In this document: piece after piece, positions 34,649 through 52,530 of the stretch
Position numbering within the stretch: the stretch's first letter is position 1
Layout of the letters: each line of letters begins with the position of its first letter
NCBI RefSeq assembly: GCF_963924675.1
Contig: NC_089222.1
Span: 136,054,281 to 136,118,280 of the forward strand
Length of the DNA: 64,000 nucleotides
Source: Phocoena phocoena
Taxonomy: Eukaryota; Chordata; Mammalia; Artiodactyla; Phocoenidae
Direction: 5' to 3'
Program-made: the position numbers and the translations under genes
The notes under the pieces: model-generated
Databases searched by the model: none
Told to the model about the DNA's origin: nothing
The model's input: only the letters and a program-made list of their open reading frames with translations

Positions 34649-34773
34649 AATGTTATGTTTTGTTTTGCCACATCACATGGCTTGTGGGATCTCAGTTCCC
34701 CCACCAGGGATCGAACCTGGGCCCCGGCAGTGAAAGCCCGGAATCCTAACCACTAGGCCGCCAGGGAACTCCC
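34649..34773 (-). mobile_element. CHR-1-type SINE
   Basis: Reverse copy: ccaccagggatcgaacctgg (B-box complement), aatcctaaccactaggccgc, ccagggaactccc. Perfect 12-bp target duplication tccagggttatt at 34637-34648 and 34774-34785. It lies just downstream of the RCAN1 3' end. Confidence 0.94.
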
Positions 34774-34785
34774 TCCAGGGTTATT

Positions 34786-35599
34786 TATGAAACAGGATCC
34801 TGGACCAGCGCACTTCCCAATTCAGTTCTGCTCTGCAGGGGCTCCTAGTTATTCAACGTGATGACAAATAACAGCCCTTCCCCCCACCCCCGTGGTTAAT
34901 TAGTGAATCTCCTCAACAATCAGATTGTTGGAAATGTGGTGGAAATGTGGATTTTCCAACATGTTTAAACCTCAAACGTGTATGAATTTAAAATATGCAA
35001 ATGCTGTTGGGGAATGACAGAAAGAGGCTGCTTGTACAAGGAAAACAGACGAGCCAGTGAATTTTCACGGAAAAATGCCTGATGATTATCTCGATGAAGA
35101 TTAACACCATTTGCTCTAGTTCGGCAAATAAACATGGGGTTGTTTAGGCCTTTGGGGGCTGGCCAGGAGTTCACCACTATTTGTAATAAGAATTCCAGGT
35201 GAGATTCAAAGAGGAGGCTTACAGACAGATTTTCTGAACGTAACTGGCCTTTGTAACTTAGAATCTTCCATGGGCATCTTTTCTAACAGGAAAGAAAACT
35301 CCTTAAATGAACAATCAGAGAGATTGTCGTTTAGTGGATCTGCTGGCGAAAAGGGGTTTCATCAGAGTATCCTCTCCCTGGACAAAGGAAAGACTCAGAC
35401 TTCTGATTTCAGTTTTCTCCATTTTCCCCTTTCCTAGGTGATGCAGCATCAGTGTGGTTGACCCTCTGTGAATCACAGCAAGGATCTGGGAGTTTCCAAA
35501 CGCAAACTGATGAAGGGATGCGTCCTTCTGAGACTGCAGAATTCAAAGGGTGCGCAGGTTGACAATTAGAAATAAAATGACAAACAGGTAACTTTTCCG
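34786..35599. other. Downstream flank of RCAN1, no feature
   Basis: Unique-looking sequence after the predicted RCAN1 polyadenylation site; nothing else supported. Confidence 0.4.
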
Positions 35600-35619
35600 T
35601 AAAGAGCATATTGTGTTGA

Positions 35620-35625
35620 TTTATT
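35620..35625 (-). terminator. Candidate RCAN1 poly(A) signal (distal)
   Basis: AATAAA on the minus strand with a T/GT-rich downstream element. Cleavage is expected about 10-30 bp lower in coordinate, near 35.6 kb. Confidence 0.6.
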
Positions 35626-36342
35626 ATAGAATGCAGTTAAAAAAAATATCTTGAGGTTAGCCTCTCCAGTTTAAAAGCACTTAACTAGGGACACTTGAAC
35701 AGCTATGCAATGGTCTCTCCCTCATCTGCCCCGACCCCCCACCAAGTACTGTAAACAGGGTTTTGAGAACATTCAGTCAATGTCTTGATATGAACAGCCA
35801 TCTACCTTTGCTTCTTAAAGAAAACCATCTTCCACATTTCCAAAGCATGCATTGTTACTTGGCATTAGGTATTTCAAAAGGACAAACCTTGTTATGGTAT
35901 TGTAAGGCCAAAATAGAATACCTATTGACCAGACACACACGTGACAACTAGAAAAAAATTACAAACATTTAACCTAGTGTGACAATTCCGTCAGGAATGA
36001 ATGGGGAAAGGCACTGCATCCTTCTCATACCACCACGCATCTACTGTCCACTTCACATGCTTTGAATTCAGGTCCTGTCAAATAGCTGAAAGGCATTTTC
36101 TATAACATACGATTCACAGGGAGGTTAATACATCTTACACTAGTCTTCCACGGCCGTATTTCTCACCCAAGGGCACAACAGGTATGAATATATGCTATCA
36201 GCTTTATTTACAAGTTTATCTTGACGTTTCAGTGGGGTTAAAAAAAAAATCAATGATCTCAACTGAAAGTTCCCCCCAAAAAAGGGTTTTGGCTATGGTT
36301 CATATATATAAACCACCACGTAAAAGAAATAAATGAAACCCA

Positions 36343-36348
36343 TTTATT
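36343..36348 (-). terminator. Candidate RCAN1 poly(A) signal (proximal)
   Basis: AATAAA on the minus strand about 845 nt after the stop codon; another lies at 36208-36203. Use of either would give a shorter 3'UTR. Hexamer evidence only. Confidence 0.35.
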
Positions 36349-37191
36349 GTCTGACCTAAAACATCTACACTAAAATTTCTCACCCACTAAAAGTTGGCAG
36401 TGAAACTGCAATTTTCTGAGTTTTATAAGCGAAACGCTACGTAGGAATTTCAGATCGACTTCTTTTGCAAAAGCACAAGCTCTAGGTGGCATCAAATAGG
36501 ATGCTGAGTGGGTGTATTACCGGTAGAATTCCCCCTGTGTGTGCTGTTGCAAAGACAGTCATTGAATCTGGAAAGGTGACAGATTTTGCAAATGCTTTCC
36601 TATCTTCCCCAAAGATGTAAAACAACAATGGCATAACTCTATATACGACCAAAGGTTAGTTCTGAAAATCAGTAATACACATGCACAAACATTAGAACGT
36701 GAGGGGGAAAAATGAGACACTACAATTTCCACATTGCATTGCTGTCTTCGCAGCCTTTCTGCACCAGACACCTTATGGCTTCACGTGGTGCCTTTTCCTA
36801 CTGGGAGAGAGAGTCTACCTTGTAGGCTGGTTAGAAACAGAAGGCTCTCCCTGGACCCACTGATCAATCTACCCCTGGCAAAAACAGAACCTACCAGAAA
36901 ACAACGAGTACAAAACACTATCGTTATTGGTTTTCTCGAGACGTTCCCAGAAGTCCTTGTGCGATCACCCCAAACTCAGTGATTGGCTCAGGACATTCCC
37001 AGGAGCCATGGACATTGACTGATACGCAGCGTTAGAACCAGAAGACAAAGCCTCGATTCTCTTCTGAGCAACATGGAATTTCTGCCACAGCAATCACAGG
37101 CTGCCATCTCCGAAGTTGTGACTGGGCCGCTTCCACAGTAAAAGATTCCTTCTCGTGAGTATGACTCAGAACACTTCGTCCGGGTGCCAGT

Positions 37192-44303
<7,112 letters not shown>

Positions 44304-44397
44304 CTTGCTTTCTTACAGAGAAAGCTACAATTCCCGCGGTCAAGCCCCAAGTAAGGTTCCTTTACCAGAGGCTGTAGGTTCTTTCTCGAGCCCTCAC

Positions 44398-44404
44398 TTA
44401 TAAA
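44398..44404 (-). promoter_or_regulatory. TATA-like box of RCAN1.4
   Basis: The minus strand reads gctttataagtgaggg. TTTATAA lies about 95 bp upstream of the exon 4 ATG, which would place transcription start near 44370 and give a short 5'UTR of about 70 nt. Start site inferred from spacing only. Confidence 0.5.
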
Positions 44405-44476
44405 GCACCGAGGTCCAGCCCCCACCGGGAAAAAAAAGCACCGCTTCCAGAGCATCCTGTTTGGACACCAAATTCC

Positions 44477-44483
44477 TGAGTCA
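44477..44483 (+). promoter_or_regulatory. AP-1 site in RCAN1.4 promoter
   Basis: Perfect TGAGTCA, about 110 bp upstream of the inferred start. Confidence 0.6.
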
Positions 44484-44531
44484 AGTCCTACTTGCTCGCA
44501 GGCAGGCAGAGACAGAGTGTAAGTTTCTACT

Positions 44532-44548
44532 GGAAAGAGGTGACGTCA
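44532..44548 (+). promoter_or_regulatory. NFAT core next to a perfect CRE
   Basis: GGAAA (44532-44536) is followed after 4 bp by the palindrome TGACGTCA (44541-44548), the full CREB/ATF consensus. The spacing resembles, but does not equal, classic NFAT:AP-1 composite elements. Confidence 0.65.
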
Positions 44549-44553
44549 ACACC

Positions 44554-44566
44554 TTAGTCATTTTCC
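44554..44566 (-). promoter_or_regulatory. Compact NFAT/AP-1-like pair
   Basis: The minus strand reads GGAAAATGACTAA: an NFAT core one base from a TGACTAA AP-1 variant. It is tighter than the usual composite spacing. Confidence 0.5.
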
Positions 44567-45407
44567 CTATGCTAATTAACTTTGCTTGGGGAGGATGGAA
44601 AAAACTGCCGAGGTTTGCTGTGCAGCTGCTTTATCTACCCCTCTTGCAGCATAGTTTCCACTGGTAGTAATTCCATTCAGCCACTCAGTCACCAGGCTCC
44701 TCGGCTGAATGGGACGACCCTTCTTAAGATGGAAAATGTGACAGAGGAACAGGAGGAAGGTCTACAGCAGTAAACAGTAATTAGCCTCCAGGGAACTCTC
44801 AAGGCTTGGAGAAACCTGGAAACCGAAGTCTTGGCAAGTTGTTTGATCCCTGTAATTTCCTGAACACTTAAATCAAAGTTTCAGATGCTGGGGTATTAGA
44901 GAAAACATTTTGAAATCAGTCTTGGTCAATGAACTCTGCTTTTAAAGAAAAAGTGGACTTCATTTTGAAATATGGCCTTTTTTTTTTTTTCTGATTAAAC
45001 TTTATTGGAGGAATGTCCTAATTCCCACTTGTATTCCACAATGAGAATGTGAGAAGAGATCCTAGGATTTTCATTGGAAAACTTTATTATTGTAATTTGA
45101 GAACCAGGAATATGCAGCACGTTGATCATTTTCTAACAGCTGCTAAATTCGGGAAAAAATACAAAAATATTTTAGAGGATCTAGCCTATGAAGTTGAGAA
45201 AAGAAACATTCAGAGGTTGTCTGCTTAGAGACTCATAGACTGAAGGTTTTTGTTTTTACTTTAATTAGGAAAGGAAGAAGAAATAGGAAGAATGTACACT
45301 ACAATTGAAAAGTTAGTTCAGTTGGCCTTTTTTCAGGTAAGATGTCTGGTCTTGGAGGAGCACACTGGGTGTCAGGAGGCCCGTTCTTTGAAAAGGCTGC
45401 AACTCTT

Positions 45408-45637
45408 CTTCTGCAACTTTTTACTTTTTAAATTGAAGTATAGTTGATTTACAATGTTGTGTTAGTTTCAGGTGTACAGCAAAGTGATTCAGTTCTACAT
45501 ATCTATATCTATTCTTTTTCAGATTCTTTTCCCTTATTGGCTATTACAAGATACTGAGTGTAGTTCCCTGTGCTAAACAGTAGGTCCTTGTTGGTTCTCT
45601 CTCTTATATATAGTCGTATGTATTTGTTAATCCCATT
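45408..45637 (-). mobile_element. 5'-truncated L1 3' end
   Basis: Reverse-oriented L1 3'UTR (tttacaatgttgtgttagtt; caggtgtacagcaaagtgat; actgagtgtagttccctgtg), about 230 bp. Target duplication aaaaggctgcaa(c/g)tctt at 45391-45407 and 45638-45654, one mismatch. It lies about 1.1 kb upstream of the RCAN1.4 ATG, at the edge of the promoter region. Confidence 0.92.
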
Positions 45638-45654
45638 AAAAGGCTGCAAGTCTT

Positions 45655-47228
45655 TGAACTTCCAAGTACTTTGCTAGTTTAGGTCCCTATGGCAGTGTGA
45701 GTCCTAGGTCCTTCCTACTCATTATCACCTAAATGCTGTCTCATTATTTATAAAAACATTCTCTAGTCTAGAGGCGGACACCTCTTAAGCTTCCAAAAGT
45801 TAAGTGGAATCCTGCTATTCACATTTAAAAATTAACTACAAAGAATCATTAAAGTCAGCCAATAATAAAAAGAATATATGCAGTGGGAAAGAACAAACCA
45901 GAGCATTTATCCCTCCATAAAAGGAAATGCGAAGTCTTCTTGCATGAGTGAGCACCGCTTAATCTCCACGGATGGTGCCCTGCTGCCAGCTGTAGGGTTG
46001 TGCAAGAGACCAGTTATGGTGTTTGCTTTGCCAAATTACCCGTAACTGCCAACCCAAGACATCTAAGTGCATGTGTTCTAGAAGAGTTTCGAACGCTGTG
46101 AGATAGCATGGCATGCATCAAACGCCAAGAGGAAACGGTCCATTGGGTGGCGCTTGGTTCCGGGAACTGTGCCCTGGGATTGGCTGCATTTCGGTGCACA
46201 GCTTGCAGCGTACCCTGGAGGCACATGCAGGCTTTGGTGGTGGCCTGGGGGTGGCAGTGGGGGTATGGGAGGCCAAGGGGAAAGGCACGGGAGGTAGAAG
46301 GCACAGAAGTGCATTCCACTCCTCCGGAGCGGCTGTCCCTCCTTTTCTCTTTCTCCTGGAGTCCACCTTGGCGAATAAGGGTTAAAAGGAGATCAGAGGA
46401 GGAAGAGGAGGTTAATTTCACCATCTCCTCCTCATCCTATTAAAACGCATGACATGAAGCTCCAACTCAGTCATGTGCGCAAATCTGGAACATTTCTGTT
46501 CATCTGAGACAACAGCACTGAACTCACCCAGATTTACAATTGTGGTTTCATTAATACAGATGGTACTAAAAAAAAAAAAAAAAAAGGAATAGTGAGGTAT
46601 TTGAAGATGGTTCAACTGTCTTTGCTCCTAGAAATAAATGATAGATCTTTCATTAGGCTGTCCAGAAAGCCTCCCAAAACATGTAATTCTGTACATGCCT
46701 TTGAATTGATGGTAAGCTCTATCTGAATCATATTTAGGGAACTTGAGTGCTTCCATTTCTAGATCAGAGATAGGGGCTCAAAGTTGTGGCCGACTGTAGG
46801 GAGGCTGGATTGGAAGCTGGCAAAAACCACCGGGTCACAAAGTGTACCTGAGAGAGATGGCACCTAGGGTCCAATAACACAGGCTTCCCACAGAGTGAGA
46901 GGTACGGAGCATGGACCCTTCGTGGTGCTGCAAAGCCCCGGCTGGCCAAGGGGACAGACACCTGTCCCTGAACCCAGAGGGCCTTCCTTTTATCGGCTCA
47001 CCTGACAGTTCTTGCTAGGAATGTCCACTCTTCGACTGCATGTCTATTAGATGTGAACTTGCACTTCTAAACGTCCTATGGTATTTGTCTATCCCTTGTG
47101 GTTTGAAAGGCAAGTACTTTTTTGATTCTTGTTTGCAAGTTGGATGTAAGTGATTTGAAGAAAGCAGGGCCCACAGCAACGTCTCATTAGAACTCTTGAA
47201 AAGCATACTAAAAATTGCACTTAAAATA
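45655..47228. other. Probable RCAN1.1 intron, no feature
   Basis: About 1.6 kb, unique-looking. A 19-nt A run is at 46568-46586 and a purine-rich stretch at 46385-46430. No gene supported; several overlapping frames at 46014-46443 are shadows of each other. Confidence 0.4.
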
Positions 47229-47237
47229 GTAAAACAG

Positions 47238-47446
47238 GGGCTTCCCTGGTGGCGCGGTGGTTGGGAGTCCGCCTGCCGATGCGGGGGACGCGGGTTCGTG
47301 CCCCGGTCCGGGAAGATCCCACATGCCGCGGAGCCGCTGGGCCCGTGAGCCATGGCCGCTGAGCCTGCGCGTCCGGAGCCTGTGCTCCGCAACGGGAGAG
47401 GCCACAGCAATGAGAGGCCCGCGTACCGCAAAAAAAAAAAAAAAAA
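47238..47446 (+). mobile_element. CHR-2-type SINE
   Basis: Full sense copy with intact A and B boxes and a pure A tail of 18 nt. Target duplication gtaaaacag at 47229-47237 and 47447-47455. It looks young (CpGs preserved, e.g. gatgcgggggacgcgggttcg). Confidence 0.96.
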
Positions 47447-47455
47447 GTAAAACAG

Positions 47456-48099
47456 AAACCAGAAGTTAGAGAAGAAATGAAATGCTTGAGTCCGCTGAAA
47501 GCTTTAGATGTTTTGCATTTCTTCCATTCGCACCATTAAAAATCTTAAATGAATCTCTTCAACCTGCATTTGCTTCCTGTGGCTCCAAGCAGTGAGAGCA
47601 TATTTTCATTAAGAAGTTTCTATTTTCAGTGAGGAACAATTGAGGTTTATGTCGAAATCCATCATTCCCATCACAGCACTCTTAAAGCATAGTGAGGATG
47701 ACCTCAGCACGCCCATTATAAACCCCAAGGAGTTTACAGCTACGCCAAGAATGTGCCACCAGTGAAGCCTTCTACAGAACGACCACAGAGAGAAACCGAG
47801 TTCTGACTTTGCTGTGCAAATCAAAGCTGAGCAAAGAAGAAATCTGCAGATCTCCTGGGAGGGAAAATGGCACACCCGATTGAGATCAAAGGTATCAGAG
47901 AGTTTATCTTGAATGCCAATTAAACTTGTGTTTTAATGGAGCTTTTAGCTTCTGAGATAATGGGATAGCTTCACTGTTATTTAATATTCGTAACCCTTCC
48001 TTTTATAATGTGGAGCATTGTTCCCCCGACCTAAGTTACTGTACACAGGGGCCTCTGAGTCATCTTTATCACTTCCCAGTCTAAAAGGTGTTATTAACT
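47456..48099. other. Probable RCAN1.1 intron, no feature
   Basis: Spacer between two oppositely oriented SINEs; nothing else supported. Confidence 0.4.
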
Positions 48100-48113
48100 G
48101 AGGGGACACTTCT

Positions 48114-48333
48114 TTTTTTTGTTTGTTTGTTTGTTTGTTTTGCGGTACGCGGGCCTCTCACTGTTGTGGGCTCTCCCGTTGCAGAGTACAGGCTCGGGAC
48201 GCGCAGGCTCAGCGGCCATGGCTCACGGGCCCAGCCGCTCCACGGCACGTGGGATCCTCCCTGACCGGGGCACGAACCCATGTCCCCTGCATCGGCAGGC
48301 GGACTCTAAACCACTGCGCCACCAGGGAAGCCC
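48114..48333 (-). mobile_element. CHR-2-type SINE
   Basis: Full reverse copy with (tttg)n tail complement. Target duplication gaggggac(a/g)cttct at 48100-48113 and 48334-48347, one mismatch. Confidence 0.95.
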
Positions 48334-48929
48334 GAGGGGACGCTTCTTGTTCTCACTTGGAAACCAGGTTAATATCAACTTCCCAGCTGCGGTGGAGATT
48401 GAACAATCTGACATAGGCAGAGTGCCCAGTGTAGTGCTTGAAACACAATCAGTGGTTGATGCATGTTAGTTGTGTTTCTAGTTCCCATTTCGTCGGTAAG
48501 GATACTGAGGTTCAGAGGGCCTCACTGTGTTGAGGAGTCAGGACTCACCCCGATCCTCTGACTGCAGATTCCATGGAACTATGCTTGCCTCGCAGCAGTG
48601 CCCTTTGGTACTTCCCCATCTCCATTCTCTCAGTCCCTCTGGCATCCTGGATGGCTTCCTCTCCTACGTGCCCCACTGGTCAATGGAGGGGTCTCTAGCT
48701 TCTCTGTAGCATCCTCCACCTGGCACTCCTGCACACCATTTCAGGCAGCCACAGTACCTTTCTAAGTGGCCAGTTTCTTACTGCTCCAAAATAGTGCGTA
48801 ATTCCCACAACATAAAACTTCCCGAAGCTGAGCTTGATCGCGTTCCTCTCCTACTGTAAAGATTTCAGTGACTTCCCATTGCTCTGTAGGTTAAAGGGGA
48901 AGATTTTCACTTGGTATTCATCCATGTGT

Positions 48930-49470
48930 CGATCCATGCATCTATCTACCCATTTGTTCTTTCACCCAAGCACAGTTCCAGGTGTTGGGGGTTCAGAGAT
49001 GAAGACAGACAAAACCCTCTGCCCTCGTGGAGCTAAACACACATGGAGTGTGTTTAGATAGTGGTAAGTGCTGGGAATAAGGCAGAGATGAGGGATAGGA
49101 AAAGCTGGGAAAAGGAGAAAGAGAGAAAGAAAGACAGAGAGAGAAAGAAAGAAAGAAAAAGGAAGGAAGGAAGGAAGGAAGACTAGCCAGGGAAGGTGTC
49201 CCTGAGAAGATGACAGGTGGGTACATCAAGACCCGAAGGAAGTGGCGGAGTGAACCGTGAGATGCTCGGAACAGCATCTCAGGCCAGGGATCAGAAGGCA
49301 CAAAGGCCCCTCGCATGTCCAGGCCCAGCAGGAGGCTCAGAATGGCTGTAGAGGAAGGACGTGGAGAAAGTGGTTGGGAGCAGGGCCACGCGAGACCTTG
49401 AGCCATTGGAAGGTCTCTGGCTTGCATGCTGGTATCAGAGGGTTTTGAGCAGAGGAGAGGCATGAACTAA
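48930..49470 (-). mobile_element. L2 LINE, antisense, 3' part
   Basis: agcacagttccaggtgttgg, ccctctgccctcgtggagct, ggaaggtgtccctgagaaga, agaaggcacaaaggcccctc and gggttttgagcagaggagag are in the order of the L2 complement. A GAAA/GGAA microsatellite has expanded inside it. Confidence 0.75.
49112..49184 (+). repeat. (GAAA)n/(GGAA)n purine microsatellite
   Basis: gagaaagagagaaagaaaga through aaggaaggaaggaaggaaga; imperfect, all-purine on the plus strand. Confidence 0.93.
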
Positions 49471-49559
49471 CTTCTATGCAACAGAACCACTCCAGTGTCT
49501 GGGTTCAGAAAAGAGGGAAGGGACAGGCTGGGGGCAAGGCACCCCTAAGGCATGAGACC

Positions 49560-49905
49560 TTCTCTGACTACGGAGCCCATGACTCCTCTAGGCAGCCCTC
49601 AGCTCTGCCTGCTTTCCTCAGTTCCGTCAGCCAGCTCCTCCCTAGTCTCTTCTCTGCCTGCCAAACTTCTATTCATCCTTCAAAGCCCATCACCAAACAT
49701 CCGGTCTCCAGGAGGCACCCCTCCGGACTTTATGTTCTCTCCCTCCTTTAACCCCTGTGACCTCTCCCCCCCACCCCCCAGCTCTCAGTGCAGTCTGCCT
49801 GGCATCCTAGTTATATTCTTGCCTGGCAATCTCCCTCCTACAGTGAGAGCTGCTTGAGGGCACCACTGCCACTCCCTGGAGATGCAGATAAATGCTTGTG
49901 CAATT
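49560..49905 (+). mobile_element. L2 LINE 3' end, sense
   Basis: aaacttctattcatccttca, aagcccatcaccaaacatcc, ctccaggaggcacccctccg and gagagctgcttgagggcacc follow the L2 3' end order (cctattcatccttcaagacc, aggaagccttccct, tgagctccttgagggcag). Confidence 0.7.
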
Positions 49906-51087
49906 CAGGGACTACACCAGGGAGGGTCCATCTGAGACGGGCAAAGAGCCAGCAGCCACCAGCCATCAAAGGGCCAAGGCCATCCGTGTTCCTAACTGGA
50001 GGGTTTCCAGTGCCTTTGGTTTGAACAAAGACCTCCTTTTCATTGCAGGGGGTGGTAAAGGTACAAGTTTGCTCAGCGGGTGCTGGTCACATTCGAGGGT
50101 GTACTTCCTCTGTCCTTGCTGCATGGTGGCTCGCAGGATGTCCAGGCACGGGACTGCACCACCAGCTCCAGACTCTGAGGCCTCACCCCTTGGACACTCC
50201 CAGAGGCCTTGTGACTCTCCTTAGGGGTCTATGGCTGGGGTCTCGACAGCGCTTTGTCATTTGGGCAGAACGTGTTCAATTTAATATATGTTTACTTGTC
50301 TTTTTTAAATGCCTATTTTTTAGGGTGTGTTTTATAAGGTGCACAGTAGGGAGTAGAATTTGTATAGAAGTTACAAATAAAATGCTTTTATTGGCAGATG
50401 TACCAAAAATCTTTCATCCATGAGGTTCATGATCAAAAATGTTTGAAGGCCTATTGTCTCAGCAGTGGGGGGATTAAATTCCCAATTTTCTGCTTTTTTG
50501 TGACGATCACGTGTAAGAAAGAGAACAGGAAAATATTCTTCTTTCTGATTTCTAAAAGCGTTTCCATTTTTGTTCTCTCTGAAGGGTAATCAGGGAATGG
50601 GCTGGGGAGCGGGGCAGAGCCAGATGTGGGCTCGGGAATTTACTGCTCATAGAATTGCTTTATTACTGGTAAGATCTGCTCGGCCACAGGGAGGGGCCTT
50701 GTATGAAAGAAAATGTAAAACAAAGCTGATAACCTTTTTTGTGGGACTTGGAAGGTTTTAACCAGAACTCCTTAGACAAGAGAGTGCCCTTGTCTCCCAC
50801 TACAGAAGGTGATGCCTATGAATTCTAAATCTGAGCTGAGAAAACCATCTTTAATGAAAATCACCTTTATGTTTAATAACCATTAATCTTCTGAATCTGT
50901 AGGATAACACAAAAGAAGTGATATTAATACTAAGCTTCAGCCTGGGTCATTTTTGATACTTTGGGGAAAAAAATGGAAAAGCCTGAGATATCATTTGATA
51001 CTTTACACAGAATAGTACAAGATAGTATACAAATAATTTCTATTTCTGAGATAACGCGGAACTTCCTATTACTTAATTTTTTTTTTT
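49906..51087. other. Probable RCAN1.1 intron, no feature
   Basis: About 1.2 kb, unique-looking; no gene or named repeat supported. Confidence 0.4.
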
Positions 51088-51099
51088 AAGTGGCTTATT

Positions 51100-51312
51100 G
51101 GGCTTCCCTGGTGGCACAGTGGTTGAGAGTCCGCCTGACGATGCAGGGGACACGGGTTCGTGCCCCGGTCCGGGAAGATCCCACATGCCGCGGAGCGGCT
51201 GGGCCCGTGAGCCATGGCCGCTGAGCCTGCGCGTCCGGAGCCTGTGCTCCGCAACGGGAGAGGCCACAACAGTGAGAGGCCTGCGTACTGCTAAAAAAAA
51301 AAAAAAAAAAAA
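51100..51312 (+). mobile_element. CHR-2-type SINE
   Basis: Full sense copy with A tail; flanks aagtggctt at 51088-51096 and 51313-51321, extended imperfectly by (a/g)ttg. Confidence 0.95.
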
Positions 51313-51624
51313 AAGTGGCTTGTTGACACCAGTGCCACAAATGATGGAAGCAGTGGTGAAAATGCTAAACGCATGTTTTAGTAGAATGGCAATCATGCTC
51401 TGTTAAAGCTTGTGGTGGAAATGAAGGAAAACTGCAATCACCCTCAAAAAAAAAAAAAAAAGAAAGAAAGAAATGACATAAAGTAAAATAAAACAACCAA
51501 CTGATTGGGGAAAAGTAGGGAGGAAAGCATGTTCCAATCGATACCTTAAAAGAGAAGTCACAGTTCATCCAAGATTTCATCTTGTTTGTTAAATTCCGTG
51601 TGCACTTGAAATCCCATTAACTCT

Positions 51625-51900
51625 TTTTTTTTAAATTTATTTTTATGTATTTATCTTTTAACTTTTTTATTTTATTTTATTTTATTTACATCTTTATTGG
51701 AGTATAATTGCTTTACAATGGTGTGTTAGTTTCTGCTTTATAACAAAGTGAATCTGTTATACAAATACATATGTTCCCATATCTCTACCCTCTTGCGTCT
51801 CCCTCCCTCCCACCCTCCCCGTCCCAGCCCTTTCCTTATTACCTCAATCTTTCCCTAGTACATGAAGGTTAACCGCCCCCTCTGTCACTTCTTGGAAATG
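51625..51900 (-). mobile_element. 5'-truncated L1 3' end
   Basis: Reverse L1 3'UTR: tctttattggagtataattg, ctttacaatggtgtgttagt, ttctgctttataacaaagtg, then ccctccctcccaccctcccc. Same subfamily type as the 3' end at 3390-3540, so fairly young. The (ttatt)n tail complement is at 51665-51690. Confidence 0.9.
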
Positions 51901-52183
51901 CACTATTTGCAATGCTTAAGATGGAGAAATAGCCATAGGCAAATCAAAACTATACTTAATGACTTGAAGACCAGCAGCCCCGGATTAAGGGAGGTAACAT
52001 TTATTTAAAGCCAGCTGGGGCCAAAGGCCCCCTAATAATCCATCCTCAATTGTTCTCTTTATTCCTTTCCAGACCCACTTTGCTTTAATGATTGATTTTC
52101 ACTTCTGCTTTGAAGCTGTTCTGAAGCCAGGGCACAATCCTGCAGTGACAAAAAATGTGGACAAGAACACTGGTGCAGGGGCT

Positions 52184-52530
52184 TGGCTTCCCTGGTGGCG
52201 CAACGGTTAAGAATCCGCCTGCCAATGCAGGGGACACGGGTTTGAGCCCTGATCCGGGAAGATCCCACATGCCGCGGAGCAACTGAGCCCGCGTGCCACA
52301 ACTACTGAGCCTGCGAGCCACAACTACTGAAGCCCGCGTGCCACAGCTGCTGAAGCCCATGCGCCTAGAGCTTGTGCTCCGCAACAAGAGAAGCCCCTGC
52401 AATGAGAGGCCCACCCACACCAACAAAGAGTAGCCCCCGGTCACCACAACTAGAGAAAGCCCGCATGCGGCAACGAAGACCCAACGCAATCAAAAATAAA
52501 TAAGTAAAATAAATTTATTAAAAAAAGAAA
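52184..52530 (+). mobile_element. Long CHR-type SINE
   Basis: Sense long-form copy: ggcttccctggtggcgcaac, gacacgggtttgagccctga, then tandem gagccacaactactga-like units, and an A-rich tail (caaaaataaataagtaaaat). It shows the internal repeat structure of the long form clearly. Confidence 0.93.

Larger units (their letters stand above)
35600..37191 (-). other. RCAN1: RCAN1 3'UTR
   Basis: Untranslated continuation of the last RCAN1 exon, about 1.6 kb, close to what I recall for the human mRNA. On the minus strand there are three AATAAA hexamers (36348-36343, 36208-36203, 35625-35620). The last is followed by a T-rich stretch (tgtttgtcattttatttct) typical of a cleavage-site downstream element. 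No SINE or L1 interrupts it. The exact end is inferred, not shown. Confidence 0.65.
44304..45300 (-). promoter_or_regulatory. RCAN1: RCAN1.4 alternative promoter with NFAT cluster
   Basis: Between 44428 and 45272 I count eleven GGAAA/TTTCC cores (44428, 44532, 44562, 44597, 44655, 44731, 44818, 44856, 45076, 45152, 45268). Eight of them fall within 433 bp, where about one would be expected by chance. Among them are a perfect CRE, an AP-1 site and an AP-1 variant. The human promoter in the same position is known for a dense NFAT cluster that makes RCAN1.4 calcineurin-inducible, so the same feedback is inferred here. Confidence 0.85.

Noticed and set aside
47238..47446. Candidate tRNA gene because of A and B box sequences
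   Set aside because: The boxes belong to the tRNA-derived head of a CHR SINE; no cloverleaf with a complete acceptor stem is present.
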